The translations under genes were made by a program, and so were the position numbers. Below the pieces are notes generated by a model. It saw only the letters and a list, made by a program, of their open reading frames with translations. It did no database searches and had not been told where the DNA came from. From Rhodococcoides trifolii (GTDB taxonomy: Bacteria; Actinomycetota; Actinomycetes; Mycobacteriales; Mycobacteriaceae), in contig NZ_BMCU01000002.1 of assembly GCF_014635345.1 (NCBI RefSeq), positions 372,001 to 436,000 of the forward strand: a stretch of DNA of 64,000 nt. The letters run 5' to 3'. Shown here in pieces: positions 30,930 to 38,335 of the stretch (position 1 is its first letter; every line of letters starts with the position of its first letter).

Positions 30930-31036
30930 CAGTCGGCCAGTGTGTCGGCGGCGGCGGTGAGCATGATGGCGACGCCGGTGGCCACCCCGGCGGCCGCGAG
31001 GAGCGCTGTCCCCACGGCCACCCGAGCGAGAGTCAC
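30926..31036 (-). CDS. 36-residue single-pass membrane peptide
   Basis: GTG 31036 overlaps the upstream stop, and the stop overlaps the next GTG, both as GTGA. The peptide is nearly all hydrophobic (RVAVGTALLAAAGVATGVAI). Overlaps at both ends are the main support. It pairs with the next membrane peptide. Confidence 0.45.
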   Translation of the reverse strand: MTLARVAVGTALLAAAGVATGVAIMLTAAADTLADW

Positions 31037-31251
31037 AGCGAGTCGTGCAGCTCGTGCACCAGGCCGTCGCGCTCGAACGTACGGAGCTTCGTCGGCGTCT
31101 GGTCCAGTGCACGGCGAGCGGCCTTGACCGCGTCGGCGCGGCGAGTGAAAGTCTGTCCGCCCTTGGCCAACACTCCGCCGTTGCTGGCGAACAGGGTCCA
31201 GGTCCAGCCGTCGATACCGTCGAACTCGACATCCACTTTGCGTGCGGCCAT
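31033..31251 (-). CDS. DUF1508-like small protein
   Basis: ATG 31251 gives 72 residues. The segment GWTWTLFASNGGVLAKGG followed by RRADAVKAARRAL matches the DUF1508 repeat in spacing and key positions, though less closely than the protein at 21333-21536. The longer frame upstream is antisense-like and not used. Function of the family is unknown. Confidence 0.55.
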   Translation of the reverse strand: MAARKVDVEFDGIDGWTWTLFASNGGVLAKGGQTFTRRADAVKAARRALDQTPTKLRTFERDGLVHELHDSL

Positions 31252-31252
31252 G

Positions 31253-31666
31253 TCAGTTGTCCTTTCCGGAGAACGACGGTCCGCCGTCGAATTCTGTTGC
31301 GGCGGGCGGCGTGTCGTTGTCAGAGTCAGTGTTGGAGTTGCTGTCAGAGTTGCTGTCAGAGTCGGTGTAGTCGCCGTACTCGCCGCCACCCTCGCCGTCG
31401 TAGTCGAGCTCGGGGTCAGCTGCGGGCTTGTCGACCGACTTGCCTAGTTCGGCGTTCACCACCCGCCATTTCACGTGGGTGCGTTCGCCATCTTCGATGG
31501 TCTCTTTGCCGGAGGCGCGGCAGATGACGGTGATGGTCATCGTGCGCATCTCGTTGACTTCGGCGATGTGCTCGAACTGGTCGGTGGGGGAGCCGGAGAA
31601 GGAGTACTTCGCCATGCCGTCGACGGTGGACTTGTCTCCGTTGGGGTTGGTCTTGACGATGGCCAT
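31253..31666 (-). CDS. Hypothetical early protein with acidic Ser/Asp repeat tail
   Basis: The 137-residue protein has a beta-rich N-terminal domain (MAKYSFSGSPTDQFEHIAEV, MTITVICRASGKETI) and a C-terminal low-complexity tail made of repeated Asp-Ser/Asn units (about residues 97-118), encoded by near-tandem repeats. Acidic tails of this kind occur in phage single-strand DNA-binding proteins, and the gene is close to RecT, so an SSB-like role is possible; no OB-fold signature is certain. Confidence 0.5.
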   Translation of the reverse strand: MAIVKTNPNGDKSTVDGMAKYSFSGSPTDQFEHIAEVNEMRTMTITVICRASGKETIEDGERTHVKWRVVNAELGKSVDKPAADPELDYDGEGGGEYGDYTDSDSNSDSNSNTDSDNDTPPAATEFDGGPSFSGKDN

Positions 31667-31707
31667 GCTGGTGGTGCCTTCCTATCGGGGGTGGGTGGAG
31701 CAGGGGG

Positions 31708-32013
31708 TCAGTAGCGGGGGTGCTGCGGTTTGAATGGCGGCAATCCGCCACCTCCACCGCCACCGCCACCACCGCCGTAGCCGGGGCCTCCGTTGCCGCC
31801 GTGGCCTCCGTTCGCGCTGTGGTAGTGCACGGTCGATGCCTTCGGTGTCTGCTCGCGCAGTTCGGCCTGGGCGGCGAGGATCGCGATGGCGGTGGCGGCC
31901 GCCGCGGTCACGAGGATGCGGGTGCCGTCATCTGGGTGCAGGCGCTCCACACTCGCGAGGGCCTGCCGCGCGAGACTGAGCGACTCGGCTGCGAGCTCGT
32001 CAGCGGTGGTCAC
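31708..32013 (-). CDS. Hypothetical protein with Gly-rich C-terminus
   Basis: GTG 32013 overlaps the RecT stop by GTGA and gives 101 residues. The N-terminus is helical (TADELAAESLSLARQALASV) with a hydrophobic stretch ILVTAAAATAIAILAAQAEL. The C-terminal third is a run of Gly with Asn and His, ending PPFKPQHPRY. Gly-rich tails like this are seen in small phage proteins of unknown use. Confidence 0.5.
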   Translation of the reverse strand: MTTADELAAESLSLARQALASVERLHPDDGTRILVTAAAATAIAILAAQAELREQTPKASTVHYHSANGGHGGNGGPGYGGGGGGGGGGGLPPFKPQHPRY

Positions 32014-32951
32014 TGACCGGCTTCCTTCGCCTGCTCCGACTCCAGGTAGGTGATCAGGTCTCCGGCCTCGACGCGGGTCAGTTCCTTCGACGAACCGATC
32101 GGGCGGTGGAACGTGTTCGACAAGTATTCGAGCTTCGCTTCGCGGGTGTCGAGCTTCTCCTCCTTCAGCAGGATGTTCAGCTTCGTCACCTGCGCCTGCG
32201 TGGCCATCGCGACCGCGTCGTCGCTGGTCTGCTCGGTGGTCGGCGGCTGCTCGTCGGCCGGGGCCTCCTGCAGGTGTGAGATGTCGGTCGGTTCCGGCTC
32301 GGCTGCGGAGGTGATACCAAGACGTTCCTGCCAGCCCTGCTGCACCTCCACGTGCCGTGGGGTGTTCGCGTAGTGCTCGAGCTCCAACTCTTCGCGGGAG
32401 AACGCGATGCCGAGGAGAACGTCGGGTGCGATCTTCCGGCAGATTTCGGTGGCCGCTTTGGCGTACAGCATGGCCTGCGGGTCGGTGTCGTACTTCTTGT
32501 TGCTGGTGTACCCGGCTTTGCGGGCCCGCTCGTACGTCCAGGTGGATCGTTCGATGTGGTCGTCGCCGCGCAGCTGCCCGCACACGGTGACGGACTGGTC
32601 GGTGGATTCTTCGGTCCACAGTTTGTGGCCGCGGGACTTCACCAGCGCGACCATCGTGCGGGCGTAGATGGCGGGGGAGCCGTGCACCACGAATATCTGC
32701 TGCAGCGACTGGATGGGGTTGAGTCCGAGTTCGGCGCCGTAGAGAATCGCGGCTGCACCGTTGGCGGGCTTGCCGCGGTAGATGGCCGGCACGAGGTCGG
32801 ATCCGCACATCGCGTCCGCCAGCTGCTTCGCAGTCGCCATCGTTTCGGCGTGGCGGACGAGCTGGGTGCGGGCGTCGTCGGAGACGGTGGGGGAGAGGAT
32901 CTCCACACCGCCGGGGGCCTCGTACGCGGTGACGTCGGTACTGGTGCTCAT
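32010..32951 (-). CDS. recT: RecT-family single-strand annealing recombinase
   Basis: ATG 32951 gives 313 residues. The RecT core is clear: LADAMCGSDLVPAIYRGKPA, ILYGAELGLNPIQSLQQIFV, then ARKAGYTSNKKYDTDPQAM and KAATEICRKIAPDVLLGIAF. RecT proteins anneal complementary strands together with a partner exonuclease, here encoded just upstream with ATGA overlap. The C-terminal part is acidic and helical, perhaps contacting SSB. Confidence 0.9.
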   Translation of the reverse strand: MSTSTDVTAYEAPGGVEILSPTVSDDARTQLVRHAETMATAKQLADAMCGSDLVPAIYRGKPANGAAAILYGAELGLNPIQSLQQIFVVHGSPAIYARTMVALVKSRGHKLWTEESTDQSVTVCGQLRGDDHIERSTWTYERARKAGYTSNKKYDTDPQAMLYAKAATEICRKIAPDVLLGIAFSREELELEHYANTPRHVEVQQGWQERLGITSAAEPEPTDISHLQEAPADEQPPTTEQTSDDAVAMATQAQVTKLNILLKEEKLDTREAKLEYLSNTFHRPIGSSKELTRVEAGDLITYLESEQAKEAGQ

Positions 32952-33805
32952 TCGGATTCCTCCTGGTTGTATGCCCACTTCGGCAGGCTGATGGGGTAGA
33001 TGGTCTGATCCCACGCGGGCCAGGTGTCGGTGGCGAGGCACTCGGCGTAGGTGTTGATGGCGCGACGGTTCTGTCGGCGGCCGAGCGCCACAGCTTCGGG
33101 GTCGAGTTCGACGACGGACACGAGGTAGGGCGCCGTCTTCTCCTGCACGATGAACACGAACGCGGGGTTGTCGTCGATACCGAGGGCGGTGACAGCGTCG
33201 ACGTACCAGGCGTCTTGGCTGTGGTAGCCGTAGTCGAATGCTTTCTGCCCGAAGGCTTGTGGCTGCGCCGATGCGGACGTCTTGTAGTCGACGATCAGGT
33301 AGCGGTTTCCAATTTTGATCTGCCAATCGGGGCGCGCTCGGAGCATCACGCCGGTGGCGGGGTCGCGGTGGTACAGCGATTCCTCGGGTGTGCCGCCGGT
33401 GCTGAGGAGCGCGGATGCGATGGGGTGCTGACGGATCGCGGCGGCCATCGCGTGCACCTGGTGCACCTCGTGGGTCAGCAGCGGAATCATCCCGGCGAGG
33501 TGCGTTGCTTCGCGCTTCTCCTTTGCGGCCTTCGTCCGCCAGTCGGGGGCTTGCACTTCGATGATGGGTGCGCCGGCGCCGAGCACCATCATGTGTGCGG
33601 CGTGTCCGAAGTCGAAGGTGGCGGTGGAGGTGGGCGGGTTGTCCTGCTCCCACCGGAAGATGGCGGGGCACGACGGGTGCAGCAGTTGTCGTGCGCCGGT
33701 GGAGGAGAGGCTTCCACGGTCTGCGTGATAGACGGTGTCGGAGATGCCCTGATAAGCGCCTGGTTCTGTGGGGGCGGTGTCGAGTATCTGTGTGGCGGCG
33801 GTCAT
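32948..33805 (-). CDS. RecE/PDDEXK-type exonuclease partner of RecT
   Basis: ATG 33805 gives 285 residues. The PD-(D/E)xK core shows RARPDW (Asp160) and YLIVDYKTS (Asp173, Lys175), preceded by the conserved GHAAHMMVLG helix (67-76). These exonucleases (RecE C-terminal/Cas4-like, DUF3799-type) resect double-strand ends for RecT. The upstream frame is longer but overlaps the zinc-finger gene. Pairing with RecT makes the assignment firm in role. Confidence 0.85.
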   Translation of the reverse strand: MTAATQILDTAPTEPGAYQGISDTVYHADRGSLSSTGARQLLHPSCPAIFRWEQDNPPTSTATFDFGHAAHMMVLGAGAPIIEVQAPDWRTKAAKEKREATHLAGMIPLLTHEVHQVHAMAAAIRQHPIASALLSTGGTPEESLYHRDPATGVMLRARPDWQIKIGNRYLIVDYKTSASAQPQAFGQKAFDYGYHSQDAWYVDAVTALGIDDNPAFVFIVQEKTAPYLVSVVELDPEAVALGRRQNRRAINTYAECLATDTWPAWDQTIYPISLPKWAYNQEESE

Positions 33806-34044
33806 TCGATGTGTCCTCTCACGCAGCTCGCGCATTCGGTGGTGCCGTTGGTGGGGTTGCCGCAGGAGCAGGTGTGCGGCCTGCGGTTCGGTGTCAGGTA
33901 GGCGCCGATGGCTTTGTCGTCGCCGGGGCAGCGGATGCCACCGGTGTCGCAGTGCACCCGGTAGTGGTTGCCGAGTTTGTCGACGGCGGGTTCGAGGGCG
34001 AGGTGGCATCTTTCGCAGGTGGTGATGAGGTCGGTGACAGTCAT
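33802..34044 (-). CDS. Small multi-Cys protein, zinc-ribbon type
   Basis: The 80 residues contain three Cys clusters: CERC (10-13), HCDTGGIRC and CSCGNPTNGTTECASC near the end. The spacing fits one or two zinc ribbons. Such proteins are common in early regions of actinophages and may act as DNA-binding adaptors. Overlaps neighbours by ATGA and TGATG. Confidence 0.55.
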   Translation of the reverse strand: MTVTDLITTCERCHLALEPAVDKLGNHYRVHCDTGGIRCPGDDKAIGAYLTPNRRPHTCSCGNPTNGTTECASCVRGHIE

Positions 34045-34388
34045 CAGCGTCTCGCTTTCGCTCGGTTGGCGGATTGTCTGCGGAGGTGGTTGGCGCGGTC
34101 GGCGTTGTCGCGGCGCGCTTTTCGGCGGAACTCGTCTGCGCGGGGACAGGAGGAGAAGTGGCTGACGAACGTGGGGAGTCCAGCAGCGCGCATACCAGCG
34201 GCCTGGCCGGGGCGGATCACGTTGGCGTGCACCTTGTTGCCGGTGCCGGCGTACACGGCGAGGTTGCCGCGGTCGTCGGGTTCGACGTTGACGGGCATCC
34301 GCTCAGTCGTTTTCGTCTCGGCGAAGAAGATGCGCGCACCGCACGCCTTGCATGAGGTGACGTCCCGAGGGACGAACGGCTCCGTCAT
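34044..34388 (-). CDS. Small zinc-binding-type early protein
   Basis: ATG 34388 gives 114 residues. CKACGARIFFAETKTTERMP followed by VNVEPDDRGNLAVYAG is a pattern often seen in actinophage early proteins; a later SSCPRADEFRR supplies another Cys. The C-terminus is strongly basic (RRKARRDNADRANHLRR), suggesting nucleic-acid binding. Coupled by ATGA to the methyltransferase gene. Confidence 0.65.
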   Translation of the reverse strand: MTEPFVPRDVTSCKACGARIFFAETKTTERMPVNVEPDDRGNLAVYAGTGNKVHANVIRPGQAAGMRAAGLPTFVSHFSSCPRADEFRRKARRDNADRANHLRRQSANRAKARR

Positions 34389-35824
34389 GCCGCCACCCCC
34401 AGCGATTCCGCCACGGCCGACACGAGGTCCCGCGCGGCCGGTGGTGTGACGGCGTTGCCAGCGAGGCGGACCTGTTCCCGCTTCGTTCCGAGCATGACGT
34501 AGCCCTCGGTGAACGCCATGCCCCGCGTGATCTCGGTGGGCGAGAGCATCCGGAACTGGCAGTCGTCGATCGAGATGGACTGCGCGAGTGCGAGACCGTG
34601 GTGATTCCCGTTCGCGGCGAACGTGTCGTACGGCTGCTCGACGAGCTTCGGTACGTTGTTCGCCCGCATCGGCACGACGAACGCGGTCTCGTTGCGAGTG
34701 GTCATCGTGCGCATCGGTTCTGCGGTCGAGGCCGCGACCTTGCCGTCGCGTCCTTCGACGGGGACCAGCAGCCCTTCGTTCTCGCGGGTGGTGCGAGCTC
34801 GCATGACGTCGTTGACTGATGTCGCGCTCTCGTTCCAGGTACCGCCCGCCGGGACGAGCAGTGCCTTCGACGGTGTGGTGTGGAGGGTGCGAAGGACGTC
34901 GTCGACTGACCACGTTCGAACGCCCGGTCGGCGCTCGAACGTGTTTCCCGCGACCTCGGCCGTGAACGGGGCGCAGAACTTGTCGAGCCCGGCCTGGACG
35001 CGCGCCATCGTCTTCGCCGCCAGCGGTCGATCACGGTCTCCGATGCGTTCGCCCTCGATGTTCCAATCGATGGCGGACGACGCGGGCAGCCATGCGGGTT
35101 CGACGACGGCGTTGCGGCACGCCACGTTCGGGCACCGCCAGACGTATTGGAAGCGGTAGCGGCCCCAGGGCTGCGGCTTCTTCCATCCCTGCATCGCGGT
35201 GACGGTCTCGTCGCACGTCGAGCAGTACGCGTGCGGGCGGGTCCACCGGTTCAGGTCCGGTGCGCGGTTGCCCTTGAGCCAGAACACGACGTACATCCGG
35301 TCCCTTGACTGCGGGGCCGGAAGGCCGGCGGCCTGGGCGTGCATCGAGTTCAGATACACGACCTGGTGCTCGTAGCCGAGCAGTGCCATTGCCTGCAGCC
35401 ACGCTGGGAACAGCACCCAGCGGGCAGCGTCGACGACGTTCTCGGTGATGATCGCCCGATACCGGTGATGCTCGGCGAACCGCGGGACGTCCCACATTGT
35501 GGCCCGCGACCGGTCGGCCGCCTCGTCGGGCAACGTCTCGCCGAACAGGTCGGGAGTGGAATCGGCGTTGCGCTTCTTCCCCCGCGCCACGCTGTGATTC
35601 GTGCACTCCGGTGACGCCCACAGGATGTCCGTTTTCGGGTACCGGCGCGGGTCGGCCGCCGAGATGTCCGCCAGGGCGTGGTCGGCGTCGGGGTGGTTCG
35701 TGTTGTGCGTCTCGATGGCAAGGTCCCAGTGATTCATAGCGAGGCGCACTGAGACGCCAGGCACCTGAATCGCGCCGGTGCTCGAACCGCCTGCACCGCA
35801 GAACATGTCGGTCAAAGTGATCAT
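34385..35824 (-). CDS. DNA cytosine-5 methyltransferase
   Basis: The 479-residue protein has the ordered C5-methyltransferase motifs: I FCGAGGSSTG (8-17), IV SPEC with catalytic Cys74, VI ENV (128-130), VIII QSRDR (172-176) and X RLAGNAVTPPAARDL. Motif IV has Ser-Pro-Glu-Cys rather than Pro-Pro-Cys, as in some actinophage enzymes. A CSTC plus C-x4-C element (about 203-246) may bind zinc near the target recognition domain. No restriction gene is adjacent, so it probably protects phage DNA from host restriction or marks it. Confidence 0.9.
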   Translation of the reverse strand: MITLTDMFCGAGGSSTGAIQVPGVSVRLAMNHWDLAIETHNTNHPDADHALADISAADPRRYPKTDILWASPECTNHSVARGKKRNADSTPDLFGETLPDEAADRSRATMWDVPRFAEHHRYRAIITENVVDAARWVLFPAWLQAMALLGYEHQVVYLNSMHAQAAGLPAPQSRDRMYVVFWLKGNRAPDLNRWTRPHAYCSTCDETVTAMQGWKKPQPWGRYRFQYVWRCPNVACRNAVVEPAWLPASSAIDWNIEGERIGDRDRPLAAKTMARVQAGLDKFCAPFTAEVAGNTFERRPGVRTWSVDDVLRTLHTTPSKALLVPAGGTWNESATSVNDVMRARTTRENEGLLVPVEGRDGKVAASTAEPMRTMTTRNETAFVVPMRANNVPKLVEQPYDTFAANGNHHGLALAQSISIDDCQFRMLSPTEITRGMAFTEGYVMLGTKREQVRLAGNAVTPPAARDLVSAVAESLGVAA

Positions 35825-36096
35825 CAGCTGGCCTTCGCCATCACTCGGCGCACCACCGCGACGCGGGCGTCGACGATCGCCTCGACTCGGTGAATCGTCG
35901 ACAGCACAGGCTCATCCACCGGGGTGAACGCAGCCAGCGCCATCATGATCTGCGCGGCCTTCTCCGGTTGATTACGGCACTTCAGGATCAGCGAGTTGTA
36001 CAGCTTCACGGGATCCTCGTCGCGGATCGCCACAGCCAACGCGAGTGCGTCGTCTGCGATGCGGTCGTGCACGGTGTCCGGCCGCCTCCCGGTCAC
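35824..36096 (-). CDS. Small hypothetical early protein
   Basis: The 90 residues form a mostly helical protein: HDRIADDALALAVAIRDEDP, QPEKAAQIMMALAAF and VEAIVDARVAVVRRVM. A TGATG overlap couples it to the methyltransferase. Similar helical early proteins are frequent in actinophages, function unknown. Confidence 0.55.
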   Translation of the reverse strand: MTGRRPDTVHDRIADDALALAVAIRDEDPVKLYNSLILKCRNQPEKAAQIMMALAAFTPVDEPVLSTIHRVEAIVDARVAVVRRVMAKAS

Positions 36097-36359
36097 AGCC
36101 CGACTCCGAGCGCATGGTCGATGCCGACGGCGTACGCGGCGTCGGCCGCTGCACCCGGGTCGTCATCCGTGCGAGGTGGGTCGACGACAAGCCACACCGC
36201 TTCGTAGGTGCCTTCGTCAGCGGAGTACTCCAACGTCAACACGGGCAGGTCGTCACGCTCATGGCGGTGGAACTCGGCGTACGTGGTTTCGCGCCAGGTG
36301 CCGCCACTGGAGTGCTTTCCAAGGAAAGCGGCCAGGTCCTGCAGGTCCTTCTTCTCCAT
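36093..36359 (-). CDS. Small hypothetical early protein
   Basis: ATG 36359 (TGATG overlap) gives 88 residues, starting MEKKDLQDLAAFLGKHSSGG and continuing with a beta-rich part DLPVLTLEYSADEG. No motif recognised. Ten codons further upstream lies a second ATG with poorer context. Confidence 0.45.
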   Translation of the reverse strand: MEKKDLQDLAAFLGKHSSGGTWRETTYAEFHRHERDDLPVLTLEYSADEGTYEAVWLVVDPPRTDDDPGAAADAAYAVGIDHALGVGL

Positions 36360-36901
36360 CACGCACCGCCGAGCAGGTACGAGCCCCAAGCCGAGAGGCT
36401 GAGGGCGGCGAGGGTGGCGAGCATCACGACGGACGACGCCAGACCTTTGAAGCCAGGAGACTCACCCACCGGGTAATCCCGAGGCGGCCCATCGGCGGAC
36501 GGATCGACAGGCGGCCCTGCGGGTGTGGGGTCGTACGTCACTCCGTAGTCGATGAGGAACGACACCATCCGCGTCAAATCCTCGATCGTGTTGTCGTCGG
36601 AGAACAACGCATCCGCTGTCTCTTCGTCGATGCCGAGCTCGCGTATTGCGTAGTCCTCGACGTGCATCAGCTCACCCGCCGGGGTGCGCACCACCGACGC
36701 ACGGAAATGACTGTGCCCGTTGATGATGATGGTGTCGGTGTTGTCGTTGCTGCTGATGAACCGGCCACCGGCGAGGTACGACGCCCACCCGCCGAAGCAG
36801 CGAGCATCTTCGGTGCGCCACCACGACATGTCCAACTGGTCGGGGTGGTCGGTGACGTAGTTCAGGGTGCGTACGAACAATGCGTCGTTGACGGTGTTCA
36901 T
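36359..36901 (-). CDS. Hypothetical early protein with C-terminal membrane segment
   Basis: ATG 36901 gives 180 residues. A globular N-terminal domain rich in Asp, Asn and aromatic residues (SWWRTEDARCFGGWASYLAG, IIINGHSHFRASVV) is followed by a Pro/Asp linker and a terminal hydrophobic helix (SSVVMLATLAALSLSAWGSY), predicting a tail-anchored protein. The globular part resembles small proteins seen in actinophages but I cannot name it. Confidence 0.5.
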   Translation of the reverse strand: MNTVNDALFVRTLNYVTDHPDQLDMSWWRTEDARCFGGWASYLAGGRFISSNDNTDTIIINGHSHFRASVVRTPAGELMHVEDYAIRELGIDEETADALFSDDNTIEDLTRMVSFLIDYGVTYDPTPAGPPVDPSADGPPRDYPVGESPGFKGLASSVVMLATLAALSLSAWGSYLLGGA

Positions 36902-37038
36902 GCGACCACCACCAGTTCTCCGTTGTTCACGTGCCAAACCTCAAGTGGTGGTCGGAGTGTCGCGATGAGTGCGGTGCCTCCGTAGTACGCGAGGACCGAC
37001 GCGGCGGCAGCTTCCCACAGGTATCCGATGAACCTCAT
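36898..37038 (-). CDS. 46-residue membrane peptide
   Basis: ATG 37038 gives MRFIGYLWEAAAASVLAYYG followed by a short periplasmic or cytoplasmic tail ending in NNGELVVVA. Overlaps both neighbours by ATGA. One membrane helix is predicted. Function unknown. Confidence 0.45.
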   Translation of the reverse strand: MRFIGYLWEAAAASVLAYYGGTALIATLRPPLEVWHVNNGELVVVA

Positions 37039-37361
37039 GCGACGGCCTCCAGCGGCGCGGCCACGCTTCGCCCGGGCTGCACGTGAATCGCGATTGCGCC
37101 CGCAGGCAACGTCGCGACGGCGGACGGCGCCCACCCTTCGGGCAGATGCGTCGGATCCGCGGTCATCGTGAGACCGGCGTCGGACAGCGATTCGACGACG
37201 CTGCCGCAGTCGACGCCGAACGAGTTCGGGAACACGTTCAGCCCCGACTTGAGGTTGACTCGCAGCAGTTCGGCGAGAACGGGATTGATGTCGACGATGT
37301 CCGCGAGGCGCCGCAGATCCGACGCCAAGTTGGTGCCCGCCGATACAGTGGGGGAATCCAT
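37035..37361 (-). CDS. Hypothetical early protein
   Basis: The 108-residue product begins MDSPTVSAGTNLASDLRRLA with a helical first half (DIVDINPVLAELLRVNL) and a beta-rich second half (GAIAIHVQPGRSVAAPLE). It is the first gene after the hairpin at 37401-37430. No family recognised. Confidence 0.5.
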   Translation of the reverse strand: MDSPTVSAGTNLASDLRRLADIVDINPVLAELLRVNLKSGLNVFPNSFGVDCGSVVESLSDAGLTMTADPTHLPEGWAPSAVATLPAGAIAIHVQPGRSVAAPLEAVA

Positions 37362-37400
37362 CAGGAGTGTTCCTTTCGAGGGTGTTCTTCTTGGTGGGGT

Positions 37401-37430
37401 GGCCGGTCGGGACGGGACTCCTGACCGGCC
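37401..37430 (-). terminator. Hairpin between the switch genes and the early operon
   Basis: GGCCGGTC and GACCGGCC pair over 8 bp with a 14-base loop in the 79-bp gap between 37441 and 37361. No T-run follows, so it may be a partial terminator or antitermination target controlling entry into the early operon. Confidence 0.4.
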
Positions 37431-37440
37431 GACTTACGTT

Positions 37441-37614
37441 TCAGGCGACGAGTCGTCGCACACCCGGTTCCATCACTCGAGCGGTGTGGTGCACGTCCGG
37501 GTGCGGGGGAACCTCGTAGGTGATGCCGGCGGCCTGGTCGAGCTCGCGGCGGGCGACGACACGTTCGAGCAACGTCATCGAGTCGCGGCGGTCGGCCAGC
37601 TCCTGTTCGGTCAT
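37441..37614 (-). CDS. Small hypothetical protein of the switch operon
   Basis: ATG 37614 overlaps the excisionase-like stop by ATGA. The 57 residues are charged and helical at the start (TEQELADRRDSMTLLERVVA) and end with HPDVHHTARVMEPGVRRL. No family recognised. It completes a three-gene leftward operon with the Cro-like and excisionase-like genes. Confidence 0.5.
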   Translation of the reverse strand: MTEQELADRRDSMTLLERVVARRELDQAAGITYEVPPHPDVHHTARVMEPGVRRLVA

Positions 37615-37817
37615 GCGCTGCGCAGCTTCCGTTTCGAGACCACGTCGCCGCGGATCCAAGCGTCGAGGTCGTCTACATGAATGCGCCATATCCCCTTGGG
37701 TGCGGTGCGCTGGTATCCGCGGAGGCGGCCGTCCCATAGGGCGTGGCGGATGGTGTTGATGTGCACGTCGGCGTAGTCGGCTGCCTGCTGCGGCGTCATC
37801 CACGGTGAGTTGCTCAT
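37611..37817 (-). CDS. Excisionase-like helix-turn-helix protein
   Basis: The 68-residue protein has the winged-HTH pattern of MerR/excisionase-type DNA-binding proteins: MTPQQAADYADVHINTIRHA, then GRLRGYQRT and a wing IWRIHVDDLDAWIRG. Small proteins of this type bind next to attachment sites as recombination directionality factors or act as early regulators. Its place beside the Cro-like gene and 2 kb from the integrase supports excisionase, not proven. Confidence 0.75.
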   Translation of the reverse strand: MSNSPWMTPQQAADYADVHINTIRHALWDGRLRGYQRTAPKGIWRIHVDDLDAWIRGDVVSKRKLRSA

Positions 37818-38068
37818 GCCGGGACCTTCTGAGAGCGGATGATTCGTCCGCTAGCTGCGGATTGTTCGTTCACGAAAAGCAGCTCAATGGGTACTTCGAG
37901 CGCCTCCGCGATGCGAACGGCCAGCTCGTTCGTGCAGCTTTTCTTGTGACCCGAGCACAGGTGAGAGATGAAGCTCTTCGAGCAACCCGCATATCTGCCC
38001 AGACGATCCATCGAGAACCCCCTCTGCTTCATCAGGGCTCGGAGTGTGTCTTGCGAGGTGAGTCGCAT
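37814..38068 (-). CDS. Cro-like XRE-family regulator
   Basis: ATG 38068, preceded by GAAGGGAAG, gives 84 residues. An XRE-type helix-turn-helix is clear: TLRALMKQRGFSMDRLGRYA then CSKSFISHLCSGHKKSC and ELAVRIAEALEVPIELLF. It is the first leftward gene, divergent from the repressor gene across a repeat-filled control region, the position of Cro. It probably represses the repressor promoter or its own. Confidence 0.85.
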   Translation of the reverse strand: MRLTSQDTLRALMKQRGFSMDRLGRYAGCSKSFISHLCSGHKKSCTNELAVRIAEALEVPIELLFVNEQSAASGRIIRSQKVPA

Positions 38069-38113
38069 CCAACTTCCCTTCGGCCATCGTCTGTATGACG
38101 CCATTGATGCTCC

Positions 38114-38292
38114 TTGGTAGACGGCTCGGTGTCAAGCAATTGCGGATGATTCTTACGCAGTCGGTAGACGGTAGTCAAGGAATTACATCAGTGTTTTTCC
38201 GCAGCCTGCGTATATGGGGCACAATCAGCGCGGATAGTTGGTAGACGGTCGTGACTGAATCGGCGTGCCGAGACGGTAGACGGCTCGGTGTC
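38114..38292. promoter_or_regulatory. Immunity control region with four direct repeats
   Basis: GGTAGACGG occurs four times between the divergent Cro-like and repressor genes: in TTGGTAGACGGCTCGGTGTC (38114-38133), CGGTAGACGGTAGTC (38162-38176), TTGGTAGACGGTCGTGAC (38238-38255) and CGGTAGACGGCTCGGTGTC (38274-38292). Copies 1 and 4 share about 19 bases. All are in the same orientation. They are likely operator sites for the repressor, the Cro-like protein or both. Confidence 0.75.
38150..38178 (-). promoter_or_regulatory. Candidate leftward early promoter
   Basis: On the minus strand TTGACT (38178-38173) and TAAGAA (38155-38150) are 17 bp apart, about 80 bp upstream of the Cro-like gene. The -35 overlaps repeat copy 2. 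A second TTGACA (38135-38130) overlaps copy 1. Binding at the repeats would block both. Confidence 0.45.
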
Positions 38293-38335
38293 GGGTCTCG
38301 TTGACGCTGCGGAAGCGATCCAGAACGGTTGAGTC

